A stretch of 64,000 nt of DNA, taken from Eutrigla gurnardus. Its lineage: Eukaryota > Chordata > Actinopteri > Perciformes > Triglidae. Where the stretch lies: positions 4,382,292-4,446,291 of the forward strand of contig OY741279.1 of assembly GCA_963514095.1 (NCBI GenBank), read 5' to 3'. Made by a program: the position numbers and the translations under genes. The notes under the pieces were generated by a model. It ran no database searches, was not told where the DNA came from, and was given only the letters and a program-made list of their open reading frames with translations. Below, piece after piece: positions 10,981 to 23,900 of this stretch; position 1 is the first letter of the stretch; each line of letters starts with the position of its first letter.

Positions 10981-13900
10981 TCATTCTTGACCTCCGGTTA
11001 GTTTGTGGAACAGTTCTTCGTCTAGCGTCTCGTTCTGGTCTTTCGATCGGGTGGAGAGGAAGATGTAGCCGCCGATGAACTCGTGCACCACCTTGCAGTC
11101 GCAGCTCGAACAGCTGAAGGCTATGGACACGTTCTGGTCGAACTCGATGGTCACCTGGAATCACACAGAGGGTGTTCACGTCTATGGAGTACTGCCGTCT
11201 GGAGGCGGCGGGTGAAATCAGAATATATTATATGTATATGTATATGATCCCTCCTCACCTGTCTGATCTCCCAGTTCACGTTCCACTGCTTCATGTTGGC
11301 GAACCTCCACGTGGTGACGGGCAGACAGGAGGACATGTCGATGCGGATCATACGGTTGTATGAGATCCCCAGAATCTCATCCTTCTTACTGCCTTTGAAT
11401 CTGAAATAAAAAAGGCCAAATTATCATTTATAAATCATCATCTAGATCAGACCCGGTGGACGGACCCCCTACTAAATGTTGTATAAAATTGTGTTTCTTA
11501 TTAAACCGGGCCAATAATAATAATAATAATAATAATGTGTAGTGCAGCCTAAAGTACCATGAATAGAAGTACTTTGTAATGATACAATGTCATGTTGACA
11601 GATTCATATATTACATATTTATTATCATATTATTATATACTCATATAACTATGTTTGTATTTATATTCTGCTGTCAAAAGCACTTTGTAAACTGTAGTTT
11701 TTAAAGGTGCTATATAAATAAAGTTGTTATTATCATTGTTATAACTATTACTCATTTTTAAATCGGCATTTCTACATCACAGTTTCACAACATAACATTT
11801 AACAAATATATTTATATTATTATTTATTTATATTTCCTTATTAGAGGTTGCATTCATGTTAATTTGGGTGTATTTTGGGACATATTTGGGAAAAAAAAGT
11901 TTTTTTCTGCAGACTGCAGACCCCCTTGTTGAAGTTGTCTGACCTAGATGTTGAGAACGTCACCAGTTGTGTGTGTGATACACCTGCACTGTACCTGACG
12001 ATGTAGTAGTTGATCCCGAACTCTGGAAGCGACTGCCAGGCCTGGATGAAGCGCATCTTGGCCTCCACCAGCGACAGCCGTGCGATGTTCTGATGGGCCT
12101 CCAGGATCCGCGCCGTCAGCTTGAAACGATCACCAGATTTAGAACAGGCAGCGTGGAGAAGACAGAGATTTAAGCTGTCGGACAACAGACCTGCTTGGTC
12201 TTGTGCTTCTTGGTGTAGCGCGGGGAGAAGAAACACTCGGCGTTCATCTCCATGGCGTCGAGGTCGGGAGCCGCCTGACCAGGAGGGGGCGCCAGGCTCT
12301 TCATCTGCAGGAAGGACTGGATGTTCCTCACTTCGGACTTGTAGGAGCTGTAGGCCATCGTCTTGCCCTTGGAGGCCAGGATGCATGCGGCTTTCCACTT
12401 GGCGTACTGCGTTTCCTGCAGAAATTACAGCACGGGTACAAAAGGTTAAACAGAAGGCAGCATTATTATTAATATTATTACGCTACGAAAGATCATGTTG
12501 TCTTTAGAGTGTCATAACTCCTTAATGGTTTGTGCTAGAAACAAGTGTTTTTTCCCTTTTAAACTAGAGAAACGGGGCTAAACAACGGTACCCTGTTTGC
12601 CCATGTGAGCCATTTATTTCCAACAACAAAACAAATGCGTAAAGTTGTAAAGATGTGACTAGACGTCTCCTCGTCTCCATTTTGTACATGTATATCGATC
12701 AGTTCTCATTCTGGCAAAAAAACACTAACCAAAAGAATGTCCATATTTCATAAACAAAAGGAACTAGAAGCTTCAAATAACTTCTAGAACAATCCAAACA
12801 AGTGTGTGAAACTTTCTACATTGAGCTTTTCTTTCGTTACAATGGTTTGCAGTGCTTTTTTTAATAAAATGTGTATAAATTCAAGGTGCGTTTTTTATTT
12901 ATGGGCTAAAATCCCCTATTATAGTGTATAGAAGTATTTAGTGAGTGATACACACAGTTAGATGAGGTTGTGCTGATTCTGGGGATGTGTATAACTTGAT
13001 GATACTGTAAAAAATGACAATTTTATAGGGCAAAACACAAACGTATGAAAAGATGGAAAGTATGGGTACCAAGAAGAAGATACTTTCCTATCTTGCACTT
13101 CGATCCGTATTGTACTGATCGCGATATACTGTTTCACTTTCTTCCGTCAAAATTCACTTATTGTGAGTCACTTTGGATAAAATCTAGATGGCCTGAATGT
13201 AAAAATGTAAATGTAAGAGAAGAAGCTTACGTTGTCACATCGAATGTACACCTCGTTCATCCCGTCAGCGACCGGGAGGAGGAGCTTGATGCCGAACTTC
13301 TTGTCTGTCACGTTGACGTCGGGGACGACCTCGCAACCTGTCCAATCAAGAGGGACGAAGGAAGTCAATTCATGTATTTCTTTTCCAGTTTTGAAGAAGA
13401 AGGCAGTAGACGCTAAATAGACTACAGGCTCAGATTGTTATAAGATGGTTTCAAAATCATGGAAATGACCCTACAGAGAAATAATCTGGTCTTTATATTA
13501 TCATGGGATGGGTCCGGAGAGGGATGCTGGTGTTTGTTCAGAGATTCATCTAAAATATTTTAATATTTAGCTGATCTCGATAATGTGGACACAACACTCA
13601 AAGATTTCAGAAGGAGACATCTCCGAGTGAGACACAATCCAGCAAAAGGGCAAATAAAAATGTTGTATTTCTCTGCAGGATCTTTTTCTATAATGTTGTC
13701 AGACATATAATAAATCTGTGTGGCAAAAATAAGCACTTTTTTATTGGATTTACATGGACAGTTGCAGCCTGTTTATTGTCTGCAGCGTCCTCTTTTTATT
13801 ACTGGAACAATTACAACAAAATGTTGTCCCAATTATTCCCTTAAAACACAAAAAACATGGACCTGATATTTGATTTTTAATACGTTTCCATAACCAATAA

Positions 13901-16900
13901 GAGAACAAAACAACAATTTTTCTTTTCTGTATTTAGATATGTTTTATTCTGCTTCTCTATCATTTTATTTAGATGACTGCTAGTGTAAAAACCATGAAAA
14001 TGAATTGAATGTGTTCTTCTTCACTGACCTCGCAGGTGAAACTGCTCTATGGGTTCTCCACTGGAGGTCTCCTTGGTCTTGTAGTACGAGATGGTGGTGT
14101 CCTTGAACACAAACCAGTACTCTTTGTACGGCCGCAGCGTTAGTCTTTTGGGCCTGGTTTCAGACAGAAAGAAAGAAAAAACAAATCATGGTTTTTGCTC
14201 TGCGAAACAGTTCCTCTGAGGAAAAAGACCCATAAATCATCAAACCACTAAATCCAGCTGATTTCAGGGCACTATCAGGTGAGTAAATGTGCATTTGATT
14301 GCATGTTAATGTGATAGGAACAAAGGTGGGTTTACCTAAACAGCCGGAGGGAATCTGCCAGCTCTGGAATGTCTGTAATGTCTTCCTGGAGGGGGGGTGG
14401 GGGGGGGGGGCAAACAACTGTGAATTATCCTGCGTCTTCTCCTGACATCACCGTGTTAAGACATGCAATCATCGGAGGCCTACCTATCACTCCTGCTTCA
14501 AAAACAGGTGTTCTGCTGCAACAGACCCCGATGCCTCGAAATGACGGTTCATATTCGCTTAAAACTAATAAAATGTTTACCAGAATGCGGTCTGTGAGTC
14601 CGCCTTCCAGCGTCACCTCCAGGTTGGACAGGGCGGCCTCTACTTCATCGATCTCTGGTTCGTCGGAGTGGTCCAGCGGCTCGCTGGATACGGTCAGTTT
14701 ACAAATGTGATACTGAAAATGACAGGATTCAAGTTATGTTGCAGGACTGAAGACTGGTCCAGGTGTGAAGACCACTTTCTAAAGGTCTCGTCTCGTTTCC
14801 ATCTCAGACAAAGAGGATGATTTCTATTTCAAGGTCACTAAATTGCCTGATTTATTTTCTTACATCCTCTGTGTTTGCTCATAAAAGGACAATTCCCCTT
14901 TGCGATGCCTTATTGATTATTAAATCAATACATATCTCTTATATATGCACACATATACAGTATATATGGCAATAAAATAGATGAATGAAATATTTTTATG
15001 GGAATGTGGATTTTTCAGATCAACTTGAGGAGTGTCTATAAGTGGAAAAAAAACCTCTCTGCTGACTTTTCTAATAGCGATGATGAGATATTTGAATAAG
15101 TACGAGTCATTAAGACTAAGGAAGGTTATGCAAGGCAGGGATGAGTCAGAGGGAGCTCTGGGATCAGCCACGGGAACAAATGTGTAGGTGAGTGCAACAT
15201 TGATTTCTCGTTGAATCACCAAGTTGCACAAATAAAAACAGCTGAGCAGATCGGAGACGGCAAAGTCGCAGCTAAAACTAATTCTCTCCCTCTCCAGTGG
15301 GATTCTCCTCATGTCCTGACACGTCCTCACGTGGATTTAGATACCAAACCAGCTCTCCAGGACCCTATTCACAGCTCCAAGACACCCATATACTGTACCT
15401 AAAGCTAATTTAGGCCACATTACCCCCCCATGCCCTTTAGAGAACTGCAGTTCAGGATCACAAGCCAATTTAAATCAGGACTGAAGATCATGTAATATTA
15501 AAAAGAGTTAAAGATATTGCTTCCAGCAGAGTTTAATACTGCTTTCATACGTACAGAACCTTATATCACGATGCCGGCGTGTTGCTCACCTGTAACGAAG
15601 CAAACATCAGCATCTCCTCCTCCGTGCAGTCTATCTCCTCCAGCAGGATGGACCAGCGGGCTTGTTCATACAGCTGGGTTATTCTGACAGCGTCGTACTA
15701 AAACACACAAAAAAACACACACACATTTTATTAAATCCCAGTAAAGTATATATTTAAAAGTAGAAGGGATACATTTTTATGTCTCTTACTTTAGGATTGA
15801 GGTCAAAGAAGACGTTGTACTTGAAGCGAAGCAACAGCTTTTCTTCATCTTGGATGTCTTGCTCCATCAGAGACCGTGACGAGTCCAACCACCTGTCAAT
15901 CATAGAGAGGACCGATGAGACGGGGGCCGTGGTGAGAGATACCATCCAAACAGGTCAACCTGACTTCCATCTACCCCGCGTGGTTGATTGCTTTGTCCAC
16001 CAGGGAGAGCGGCTGGAACATCTTGGCCAGCTCGGCGGGCGGCAGGTTCGGCTGCGACTCGGCCAGAGGGTTTTCTCCGAACCAGAGGCTGGTGGCCGAC
16101 ACCGGCATCCCGTTCTCCGGGTCGTAGGTGGCTGTCATGGTCTTACTGTACATGGGGCCTCGAGTAAGATTGAAAGAAAAGTGAAAAGGCATTAAAAAGG
16201 AACATTTTCAATCATAAAAACACGGATGACGCATGGTGAAACTGGAAATGTACCACGTTAAAAGGCAGCCGAGATCAGAGGTCTTAATTGGAGTGATCTT
16301 TAAGGTCGAAAGGGAGGGGGCGTGTCCGGTAAACCCTGAAGAAGGTACTGAACGATTCTGTCAGATCTCTGCAGAACTATATTTAGACATTTTCTCATTA
16401 CTTCTCCTCCTCCAGTCACTCGTAGAAAGAACCCCTTCTAGGACTGAATCTCAATGAATCCAATTACAGGCATTATTAATATCCGTCTCACGTCAATCCA
16501 ATCAGAGCTGATTTTCAGGGAAAAACACAGGTTGAACTAATTATTTGTTAATAACTTGTGTTTCAGGGGTACCTGTGCCTGCTGGTCCCCCGCTAAGTAA
16601 ATCAATGTCCCAGATGTCATCATGTCCTGAGTTCTTGTCTTTCTTCTTCTTCTTCTTGGAGGGATCGTCCGGAAGCTTCAGGAGGGACAGTTCCTCTGGT
16701 CTTCTGATGTCTGACATGGAGCGAAACAGGAAAGAACGTGGATTGAAGGTCTTACTACTAAGATCAAACAAGAATATCTGCGTCCAACACACAGGACGGA
16801 GAAACTCACTGAGAACCCGACAGATCTCCGCCACCGCTCTGAAGACCACGCTGGAGAAGCTGACGGTCATTTTGATGGTTTTCTTATTGGGGAGCTGGAT

Positions 16901-18278
16901 CAACAGGGGTTTGTTCTGGGGGGTGTAGCGCAGGGTTGCATCCGCCTGAGTAGAAACATATTGGATTTAGAACCACACCTGTAATATCCATGAATTCCTC
17001 TCTTTTTGTGCTGTTTTGGAGATTTTCGGGAAAACTATCCCTGTCTATAAAATGTATGTTATTAATATAGTTTAAGTGTTCACACAAAGAGACAGTGAGC
17101 CTGTTTTTGGAGTGCCATATAAATTGCACTAAAGTTCTTTTGTACACACTTTTTATTCCCCATTAAATGGGTTGTTGTCGCTTTGTTAACAGTCGTTATC
17201 ATTGTTTAGTTCTTTGTGTTGTTGAACAATACTTTGAATTATAGAGCCGACAAATCTTTCAGGCTGAACTGACAAAATAAAACCACCGGTTGCTCTTCCT
17301 GCCTTACGGAGCTGCAAATAAACACATTTCTAGGGACATTTTTAATTGCTTATGCATTTTAAAACATATTGAAGATCTACACCATTCTTTCTTTTCTTCA
17401 TTCTTTTTCTTTGTTTAGTTTTTTTCTCTCTTTGTAAAGCGTCTTTGAGTTTGGAAAAGCTCTATAAAACTCTAATGTATTATTACTACTACTATAATAA
17501 TTAATAAATCACTTTGGCATCTACCCATTACCTGAATCCCATATTTGTCCAGGGTCCAGTGGGTCTTCAGCAGCCAACATTGCCTCTGTTCCCACCACAG
17601 GGCATGGTCTGACCAGTCCTGGGGAGCCTCTGCAGACAAGACAGGAAAAAAACAGATTACTACCATGCTACAGTCACATAACTGGACTTCTGGTTAATAA
17701 CAACCTGCTACATCTGCTACCAGCACTTCCTGTCCCCTACTGTTGTGTGGGCGGCGGAGTACGATTAGAACGCGTGGTTTTATGAGTCTACCTGACATCA
17801 TGTTGTGACGCCGGGCTGAAATCCACCCGGCGATGACCAGCTACTTAGTCATCTATTATGTCTCATGCTGTTTGAAGCACCTTCCTTTACACTTCGCTCC
17901 TCTGAATTCACGTGAAGAGATATCACATGGGATCGCGTCTGAACTTTGGCCCCTGGGGCTCCTACGAGCCGACGCATTGTGGCACAAAACAATGGCTCCC
18001 GGTGCAGAGAAATGCAGGGCAAACAAGGGTGTGGCTTCACTAACAGACCTGCAGTGGGAGCAGTGGGGGGAGGTTTGAGACACTGTGCTTTTTTTTAACC
18101 TGGTAAACAAAACCAAAACTGACTTACTGATCTTCTCCACCAGCTTCAGCATGAGGCCTCCGATGTGCAAGTCCCCCTTCACCCTCAGCTTAAACTTCAT
18201 GGACTCATCGCCGGCTTTTTGATCCACCTGCACCGACAGCTCCCAGGATGTTTCTCCATACTCCGCGGGTGTGATCAT
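10981..18278 (-). CDS. fermt1: Fermitin family homolog 1 (kindlin-1)
   Basis: Kindlin-1 is a FERM-domain adaptor that binds integrin beta tails at focal adhesions and, with talin, activates integrins; human FERMT1 loss causes Kindler syndrome. Fifteen coding exons join in frame: 18128-18278, 17532-17629, 16810-16945, 16573-16710, 15975-16158, 15790-15892, 15590-15697, 14581-14712, 14336-14385, 14029-14153, 13231-13337, 12191-12415, 11995-12119, 11259-11400 and 10981-11154, giving about 665 residues (human 677). F0 carries WELSVQV and [16 protein letters not shown]; then [11 protein letters not shown] and [14 protein letters not shown]. The F1 loop has a six-Lys run at about 147-152. F2 contains [12 protein letters not shown] and [19 protein letters not shown] domain starts near residue 367 ([19 protein letters not shown]). 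F3 has the integrin-binding QW pair at about 599-600. The end [10 protein letters not shown] matches FERMT1 rather than FERMT2/3, as does synteny. Confidence 0.95.
11676..11750 (+). mobile_element. Teleost retroelement-like 3' tail
   Basis: The segment AAGCACTTTGTAAACTG, then GGTGCTATATAAATAAAG and a short ATT-type tail, resembles the conserved 3' end of a widespread teleost short retroelement. It sits in a fermt1 intron. The family name could not be assigned by eye. Confidence 0.45.
13163..13218 (+). mobile_element. Teleost retroelement-like 3' tail
   Basis: GAGTCACTTTGGATAAAA followed by an AATGTAAATGTAA tail resembles a common teleost repeat end (TCGCTTTGGATAAAAGCGTCTG then AATG repeats). 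It sits directly beside the 5' splice site of the fermt1 exon at 13231-13337. Confidence 0.45.
17426..17500 (+). mobile_element. Teleost retroelement-like 3' tail
   Basis: GTAAAGCGTCTTTGAGTTTG, GAAAAGCTCTATAAAACT and a TATTATTACTACTA tail match the layout of a common teleost interspersed repeat end, in a fermt1 intron beside the exon at 17532-17629. Confidence 0.5.
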
Positions 18279-18601
18279 GGCCCTGTTTGAAAAAGAAAGA
18301 GGCACCGAGATGTGAAGATATCTCCCATCACGGAGCCACAAAGGAGTACGACATCTCTTATTAATCACTATTTTTCTCCTGCTTTCTTTGGTTTGGAAGA
18401 TTAGGAAACATCTGGGATGAAAACATGAGTCAGCGGTTAAAGTGTTTCTCAACATCCTGTGGGAATCCAAATGATCTTGGCCAACTGTGAACAAACACAG
18501 ATTCCCTTTGGGTTTCTGCTCCGAGGAGCAACGGAAAGAAAGGGATTTTCACGGTGTCTTTCTTCTCCCTGCAAATGATACCACAGCCTCCCTGGAGTAC
18601 T

Positions 18602-18664
18602 CCTCTCAGACGATATATACATATATATATAAATATATACAATATATATATATAGTCTGAGAGG
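18602..18664. repeat. AT-cored inverted repeat
   Basis: Perfect 10-bp arms CCTCTCAGAC (18602-18611) and GTCTGAGAGG (18655-18664) enclose an alternating TA core that, after one mismatch, extends the stem. It lies upstream of the fermt1 start codon, in the first intron. Confidence 0.85.
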
Positions 18665-18819
18665 TCAGAAGACTGGCAGAGTCTTCTCTGCTTCTCTGCT
18701 CACTGTAAACACATAACACAGCTCTCCGGCTCCAGCAAAGCTATGGTGGAGTGATTTTACTTATGAGAGAAAGAGTGTGTGGATGAAAGACATCAGGCAG
18801 GTAGGAAAGGGAAGAAGAT

Positions 18820-18866
18820 TGGAGGAGGAGGAGGAGGAGGAGGAGGAGGAAGGAGGAGGAGGAGGG
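18820..18866. repeat. (GGA)n purine tract
   Basis: An almost pure GGA repeat with one AA interruption, in the fermt1 5' intron. Confidence 0.9.
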
Positions 18867-18982
18867 AGGGTACATCTGTGGAATGTGTGACGAGCACGGA
18901 CATGAATGTGGTGCAGGAGAAACAATAATCTCCACACACTGCACTGATCTGCCTTCATATCAATGCTGGAAGACACTGCCAA

Positions 18983-18983
<1 letters not shown>

Positions 18984-19059
<76 letters not shown>
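18984..19059. repeat. (AC)n microsatellite in fermt1 5' intron
   Basis: About 38 uninterrupted AC units. Confidence 0.96.
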
Positions 19060-19061
<2 letters not shown>

Positions 19062-19767
19062 CACTAGACTGGGGGGGTGATCAATAGAAAATACCTGTTT
19101 TCATTGGTCCCGGGTAGCCTAGTGGAGACATATAGTGTGTGAAACTGTTGCCTGGGAGGCTTGTTTTTTCTAATGAACACACTTTTCTTGGTGCTACTCC
19201 CTCTGCAGCTGTAGGGTACAGTTTTAAAGTTGTGAGCGTGCGTGTTTGCGGAGGGAAGAAGGCTTGTTGAGATGTGTTGGAGCGTGATGTATCGACTCAC
19301 ACAATAATAAAACTAGCTGCAAAAAAAAAAAGATGGAAGAGGGGCAACCATGTCTCAATGGCCTTCATCAAAAGACAAAGAATGTGAAATAAAATAAATT
19401 TTTCTTAGAAAATATGGAAGCTCTTATAGACTTACCTCCACACAAAAAGGTTTTATCTACTTATTTTACAATACAACATAAGAACTTAAAAAAGCAACAT
19501 GCAGCTTCTCTTTGCTTTATAATTCATACATAAAGCAAAATAAACATATAATAAACCCTGTGACATTTTAAGCCATAACCAACACTACTTTTTAGTGTCA
19601 GTCAGGCCTTACTTAATACAACTGTACAATAAAGTCCTAGAAATGACCCACTGACTTCCTTCTCTAGAGCAACACCGTTCACAATCATATAATGTGATTT
19701 TTTCCTGCTTTATTCAATCCCATCTGGATACATGACGTTAGTTAAACACGAATGAAACCACTCTTAC

Positions 19768-19950
19768 CTTGTTTCAAAGTGTTTCTGCCGGTGAGCTATT
19801 CCTAGAAATACCTTGTGAGCTGGATCGGACCGGTAACGAGGCTCCTTCGGCAGCAGAGACACGCCCCGTTCAGACAGGTAGCGCCGGGGAGGAGGAGGAG
19901 GAAGATGGAGGCGGCACCGTTAGCCGGAAGTACCGCTCCGGAAACCAGAG
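19768..19950 (-). promoter_or_regulatory. fermt1 non-coding first exon and promoter region
   Basis: The first coding exon of fermt1 is preceded by a 3' splice site (TTTCAAACAG before GGCC, then the ATG at 18276-18278), so an upstream non-coding exon is needed. On the - strand CAAG followed by GTAAGAG at 19761-19768 is a strong donor. The GC-rich segment to its right, with an ETS-like CCGGAAGT (19924-19931), is the likely first exon and promoter. The start site is not determined. Confidence 0.5.
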
Positions 19951-20319
19951 GTGGGTTTGAGTGTTTGAATTCACACGATGTCCAGTGTGCTGTTTCACCG
20001 CTACTTCGGTATAAAACACGCCAATTTAAACGTCTAGCTAACTAACTATATACACGACAAGAGGGAGCTAACGCTAGCTAGCCGACCACCAACGCCAACA
20101 CGCTCAACCTACTTAATAACGGTCCTTATTAGCATAACGCTAACGCGTTTCAAGCTAACGCATTAGCTTATTAGCTTATGCTAATAATGGCCGCCGGTCC
20201 CCTGGGGAGCAAATTAACGACAACAGCAGGTTGATAATACAACTGAAAATGATTAATATAATTTGAAATATATAGTACTTTAAGTAAATACATATGGAAG
20301 CCCATTTACATCAGTGTCG

Positions 20320-20600
20320 GGGGAAAAAAACTCAAAATAATTACTTAGTAACTCAAAAATAATGACTAAGTAACTCAAAATAGTGAGAAACCTCAAAATA
20401 ATAACCTAGTGTCTCAAAAATAATGTCTTATTAACTCCAAATAGTGAGAAACCTTCTCAAAATAATGACTAAGTAACTCAAAATAGTGAGAAACCTCAGA
20501 ATAATTACTTGGTATCAGATGTAACACACTTATTGGTCATTATTTGCAAATAAGAAGTCATTATTTTGAGAAAATGTCTCATCATTTTGAGAAACTAAGT
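20320..20600. repeat. Degenerate tandem repeat of an AAATAATGACTAAGTAACTC motif
   Basis: Variants of CTCAAAATAATGACTAAGTA and CTCAAAATAGTGAGAAACCT alternate several times, then recur in inverted form (CATTATTTTGAGAAA) near 20560. It looks like a simple AT-rich minisatellite of the kind frequent in teleosts. Confidence 0.8.
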
Positions 20601-20859
20601 CAGGTTTCTCTTTTTTTCCTGACTGGTGGAATGGGTTTTAAAATAACACACCTTTCCCAAATTTGAAGGAAATGGACCAAATAAATAAATAAAATGGCAG
20701 TTAGCAACTGATATCCCGTTTTTCACTGAGCAGCCATGTTACTAAATAGGCTATTACAACTTTTATTTGATAAAAGAATGTGATGTGAGACCAATGTAAC
20801 ACCAGATATAAATAGTGTAACCCTATAATGTAATAATAAAATACATTTATAGTGTGATA

Positions 20860-20976
20860 GACTGGCGTCCTGTCCAGGGTGTACCCTGCCTTCGCCCAAT
20901 GACAGCTGGGATCGGCTCCAGCCCCCCGTGACCCTGAATACAGGATAAGCGGTAGACGATGGATGGATGGATGGAC
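20860..20976 (+). mobile_element. 5'-truncated L2/CR1-like retroelement tail
   Basis: The segment starts GACTGGCGTCCTGTCCAGGG, continues with ATCGGCTCCAGCCCCCCGTG and GGATAAGCGGTAGACGATGG, and ends in GGAT repeats. This is the well-known 3' end shared by teleost L2-type LINEs and their SINEs. It is flanked by a perfect 13-bp target-site duplication TTATAGTGTGATA at 20847-20859 and 20977-20989, which shows a retrotransposition event. Confidence 0.85.
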
Positions 20977-23900
20977 TTATAGTGTGATAAAGTGTAATTT
21001 TATTTGGTTGGGTCTTCCACTGATCGTTGATTGTTAGAGGAGTTTAAATGTTGTGTAATTAAAGTTACACATATTAAAGGGGCAGTCCACCAACTTGACA
21101 CACAAAGGTCAGGTCATGGGGAGTGAGTGCTACTCAGCCTATGGATGTAGTAATTGTTGCCATGGAACTGAACAAATCCACAACACAAGGTTTCTCTATC
21201 AAAATACGAAGACTGTTGACTCAGTAGATTCATAGACAACATGATGAATAACAGTTTAATGAATAACACCTCAGATGAATCAGCCCGCCTTCTTTGATGC
21301 CCACACCCTGCCCAATGACTACATCAAGATGAGTCACCTGGTCTTTCCCACATAATGATATTGCCAGATTATAAAACTGCAATAACACGTACTTTTTGTT
21401 GCATTTTTTACTGAGAACCAATCAGCCAATTTAGTAGATTTTTAATATGTGGGCGTGTTTCTTCAGCAGTTTGTGCTTTTTTTCTTTTCTTACAGCCACT
21501 TGTTCATGAGGGGAGTCCATGTGTGAAGTCTGCCACCACCTGGTTTTTATTGGTAAGTACACAATACATAGTATTTTACTATACAATATTTTGAACAAAT
21601 CAGACTTATGTATTCAAGTGGAAGACATGAATCTGATTGCGGAGGGTAATTAGTGATCTTGAGCAAGATAAAGTTACATTTTAAGTTTACGCTGTATTTT
21701 GAATAAAAGACAACCTCCTCATTGAGAAATAAAGAAAGCAAATCCTGCACACAGTTTATTTATTTAAAATGCAATGTTGCAATCGTATACTTGCATGTCA
21801 TGTATAAATGATAGAAATCTCATTTTTTCTCTCTCACATGATTTAATTTGTACTCTTTAAATTCAATATGGCTGCACATTCATAGTCAAGCAGTCAAAAA
21901 GTCTGTTATTTAAATCTTGTTGGAAAAAGATAGGTGATTAGGCATTTTAATGGTAATTTAAATGGGCAATAATCCATTAGTTATAATACTGTAACTTAAA
22001 TATCATCTCTAGCATCACAGTAATATTCACCAACTCTGTAATCGTTGGTTGTTTTTTATTTAGGAGTTACTTGCGACTGCATTCACCTGTGGAAAGATAT
22101 TCACAAGCAATTTGACAGGATTTCCACAGATCCTGGAAACGGTGTTGTGCGTTGGACTGGAACTCTACCTATTTCCCTTTAGCTGGTAATTAATTAACCA
22201 CTTGGCTGTCCAGCAGAGCTCCTCAAAATGGATAAAAGTGCCATCTGAAAGGATTAAGTTATTTCTGCATCTCATTAAATGGTATTTTTTAAATGGTAAC
22301 AGGCTGTTATGTTGTGGAAACGCTATGAACCCCCAAAATTGCATCTCATGGTTGCACATATATAATGTCCGAAACTCTAAATAATGTAAGTTACATTACC
22401 CTTTGAAATGTCAATATTAGTTACTGCTGGTAACTGGTAGTTTTTATTATATTATATGATTATATACGGTATTATAAACATGTAAGAGATTGATAAGCTG
22501 CACGTCTTTTAAATCAGACTTCCACACAGAGGAATGTAATAGTATGGCTGTCTAATACCAGCTTATTATGGCTGAAAATGCTGAGAGGTCCAGTAAAATG
22601 CTATTTGACATTACTACTTTAATGAAGTACTGTTGCTGCCAGAAGGTGGCGCCATTATACCACAACTGAGTCAGAGGAGGGAAAGATACTGAGATTGTGA
22701 ACCAGTTTTGGGAGAAAGGTGCTTCAAGTCTTTGGCTTAGAGACGGCCACTGTTTGCTCTCGCTCCGTAGTTCATCATCCCCGTCTATCACATGATATTT
22801 TTCTCAAGTTATCACAATATAAAAAGGACATTTAACATTTAAAAGAACATGGTAACACGAAAGAAAGGCAATATTTCAGAGTCCCTCTCAATTACTGTCA
22901 TATCGACGAGCTGCCCTGGCTCTCAGGTTGTGATTATGAAACCGTGCCAAAAACCATCTCAGTGATAGGATGATATCATACTTTATTGATTAAGTGGGGA
23001 ACTTTATTCGTCCGATCCGGGCAGTACAGATGCCAGCGCTGACCAGAAATACGCTGCAGGAGAACTTTCCCTAGAATTGGTAAGGACACTCCAGCGTGCC
23101 AACACAAGGGCTTATACGCTTCTGTACTCCAGTTGAAGGACAGTTTCTTTGACCACTTGACCATTTTGACCACGCCCTGCAGATCGACTCCAGTAAACAT
23201 GCCTGCAAGTCTGTCTAAGCCCTCTGTTCCAGCTCGGTCTCTGGTGCTGGCACACAGGCTCGTTTTGAGTCCTTGTGTAAGAGAGGAAATGTAAATTCCA
23301 TGACAAAAACAAACAAATAAGCCCGGAGCCTCATAAACTGTGTCATTGGTGGACAGACACATGGAAAATAACATCATCTGGACCTGTCAGACCTGGACGG
23401 AGTACAGACAAACTAACACCATGTCCATGTCATCGTGACACCTGTGGTCCTAATGGAGCTGAAGGAAAGGACAAATATCAACTGAGCTTTACTACAGTGC
23501 CTGGGAGAATGATAAAATGTAGTCTTTAGAGTGATGAGGAGAGAGAGAGAGGGAAAAAATTGGACTGTGGTTTTAAACACAATAAATTACATCTACTGCC
23601 TGAAGCTGGTCTGAACCTACTTGGAAGCGGGTGGGAAACAACATCTGTAGAAGCCTTCGCCGGCTTTCTGTATTTATGGAAAGAGAAACCTCCTGGTGAC
23701 CTGGGAACACGCTTACCCAATTAGCAGCCTCGCCGACGGATCAAATGGAAGTGAAAACATTCACTGCCGTGACGGAGACGCATCACAATGCCCCATTCAT
23801 GCTGCCGAGCCCCATGCTCTCGGGGTGAGGTGGGGTAGTGGGGTTGTTCTTCTCGGGATGTAGTGGGGAGTCGGGAGAGGCGAGAGGGAGTAATGAACGC

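Larger units (their letters stand above)
19905..22185 (+). ncRNA. Candidate divergent spliced transcript, coding status doubtful
   Basis: Three exon-like segments lie on the + strand, divergent from fermt1. Exon 1 ends at 19950 (CCAGAG then GTGGGT). Exon 2 is 21496-21552, behind a long pyrimidine tract ending TTACAG and followed by the strong donor GTAAGTAC. Exon 3 starts at 22064 after TTTTTTATTTAG and may end at 22185 before GTAATT. Exons 2 and 3 share an open frame, but exon 1 has no matching ATG in that phase; its ATG frame gives a peptide of about 19 codons. A non-coding RNA fits better. I recognise no protein. Confidence 0.3.

Noticed and set aside
12279..12293. CTCF-like CCAGGAGGGGGCGCC
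   Set aside because: A good motif match, but it lies inside a fermt1 coding exon where the sequence is explained by the protein; kept out of the bmp2 loop hypothesis.
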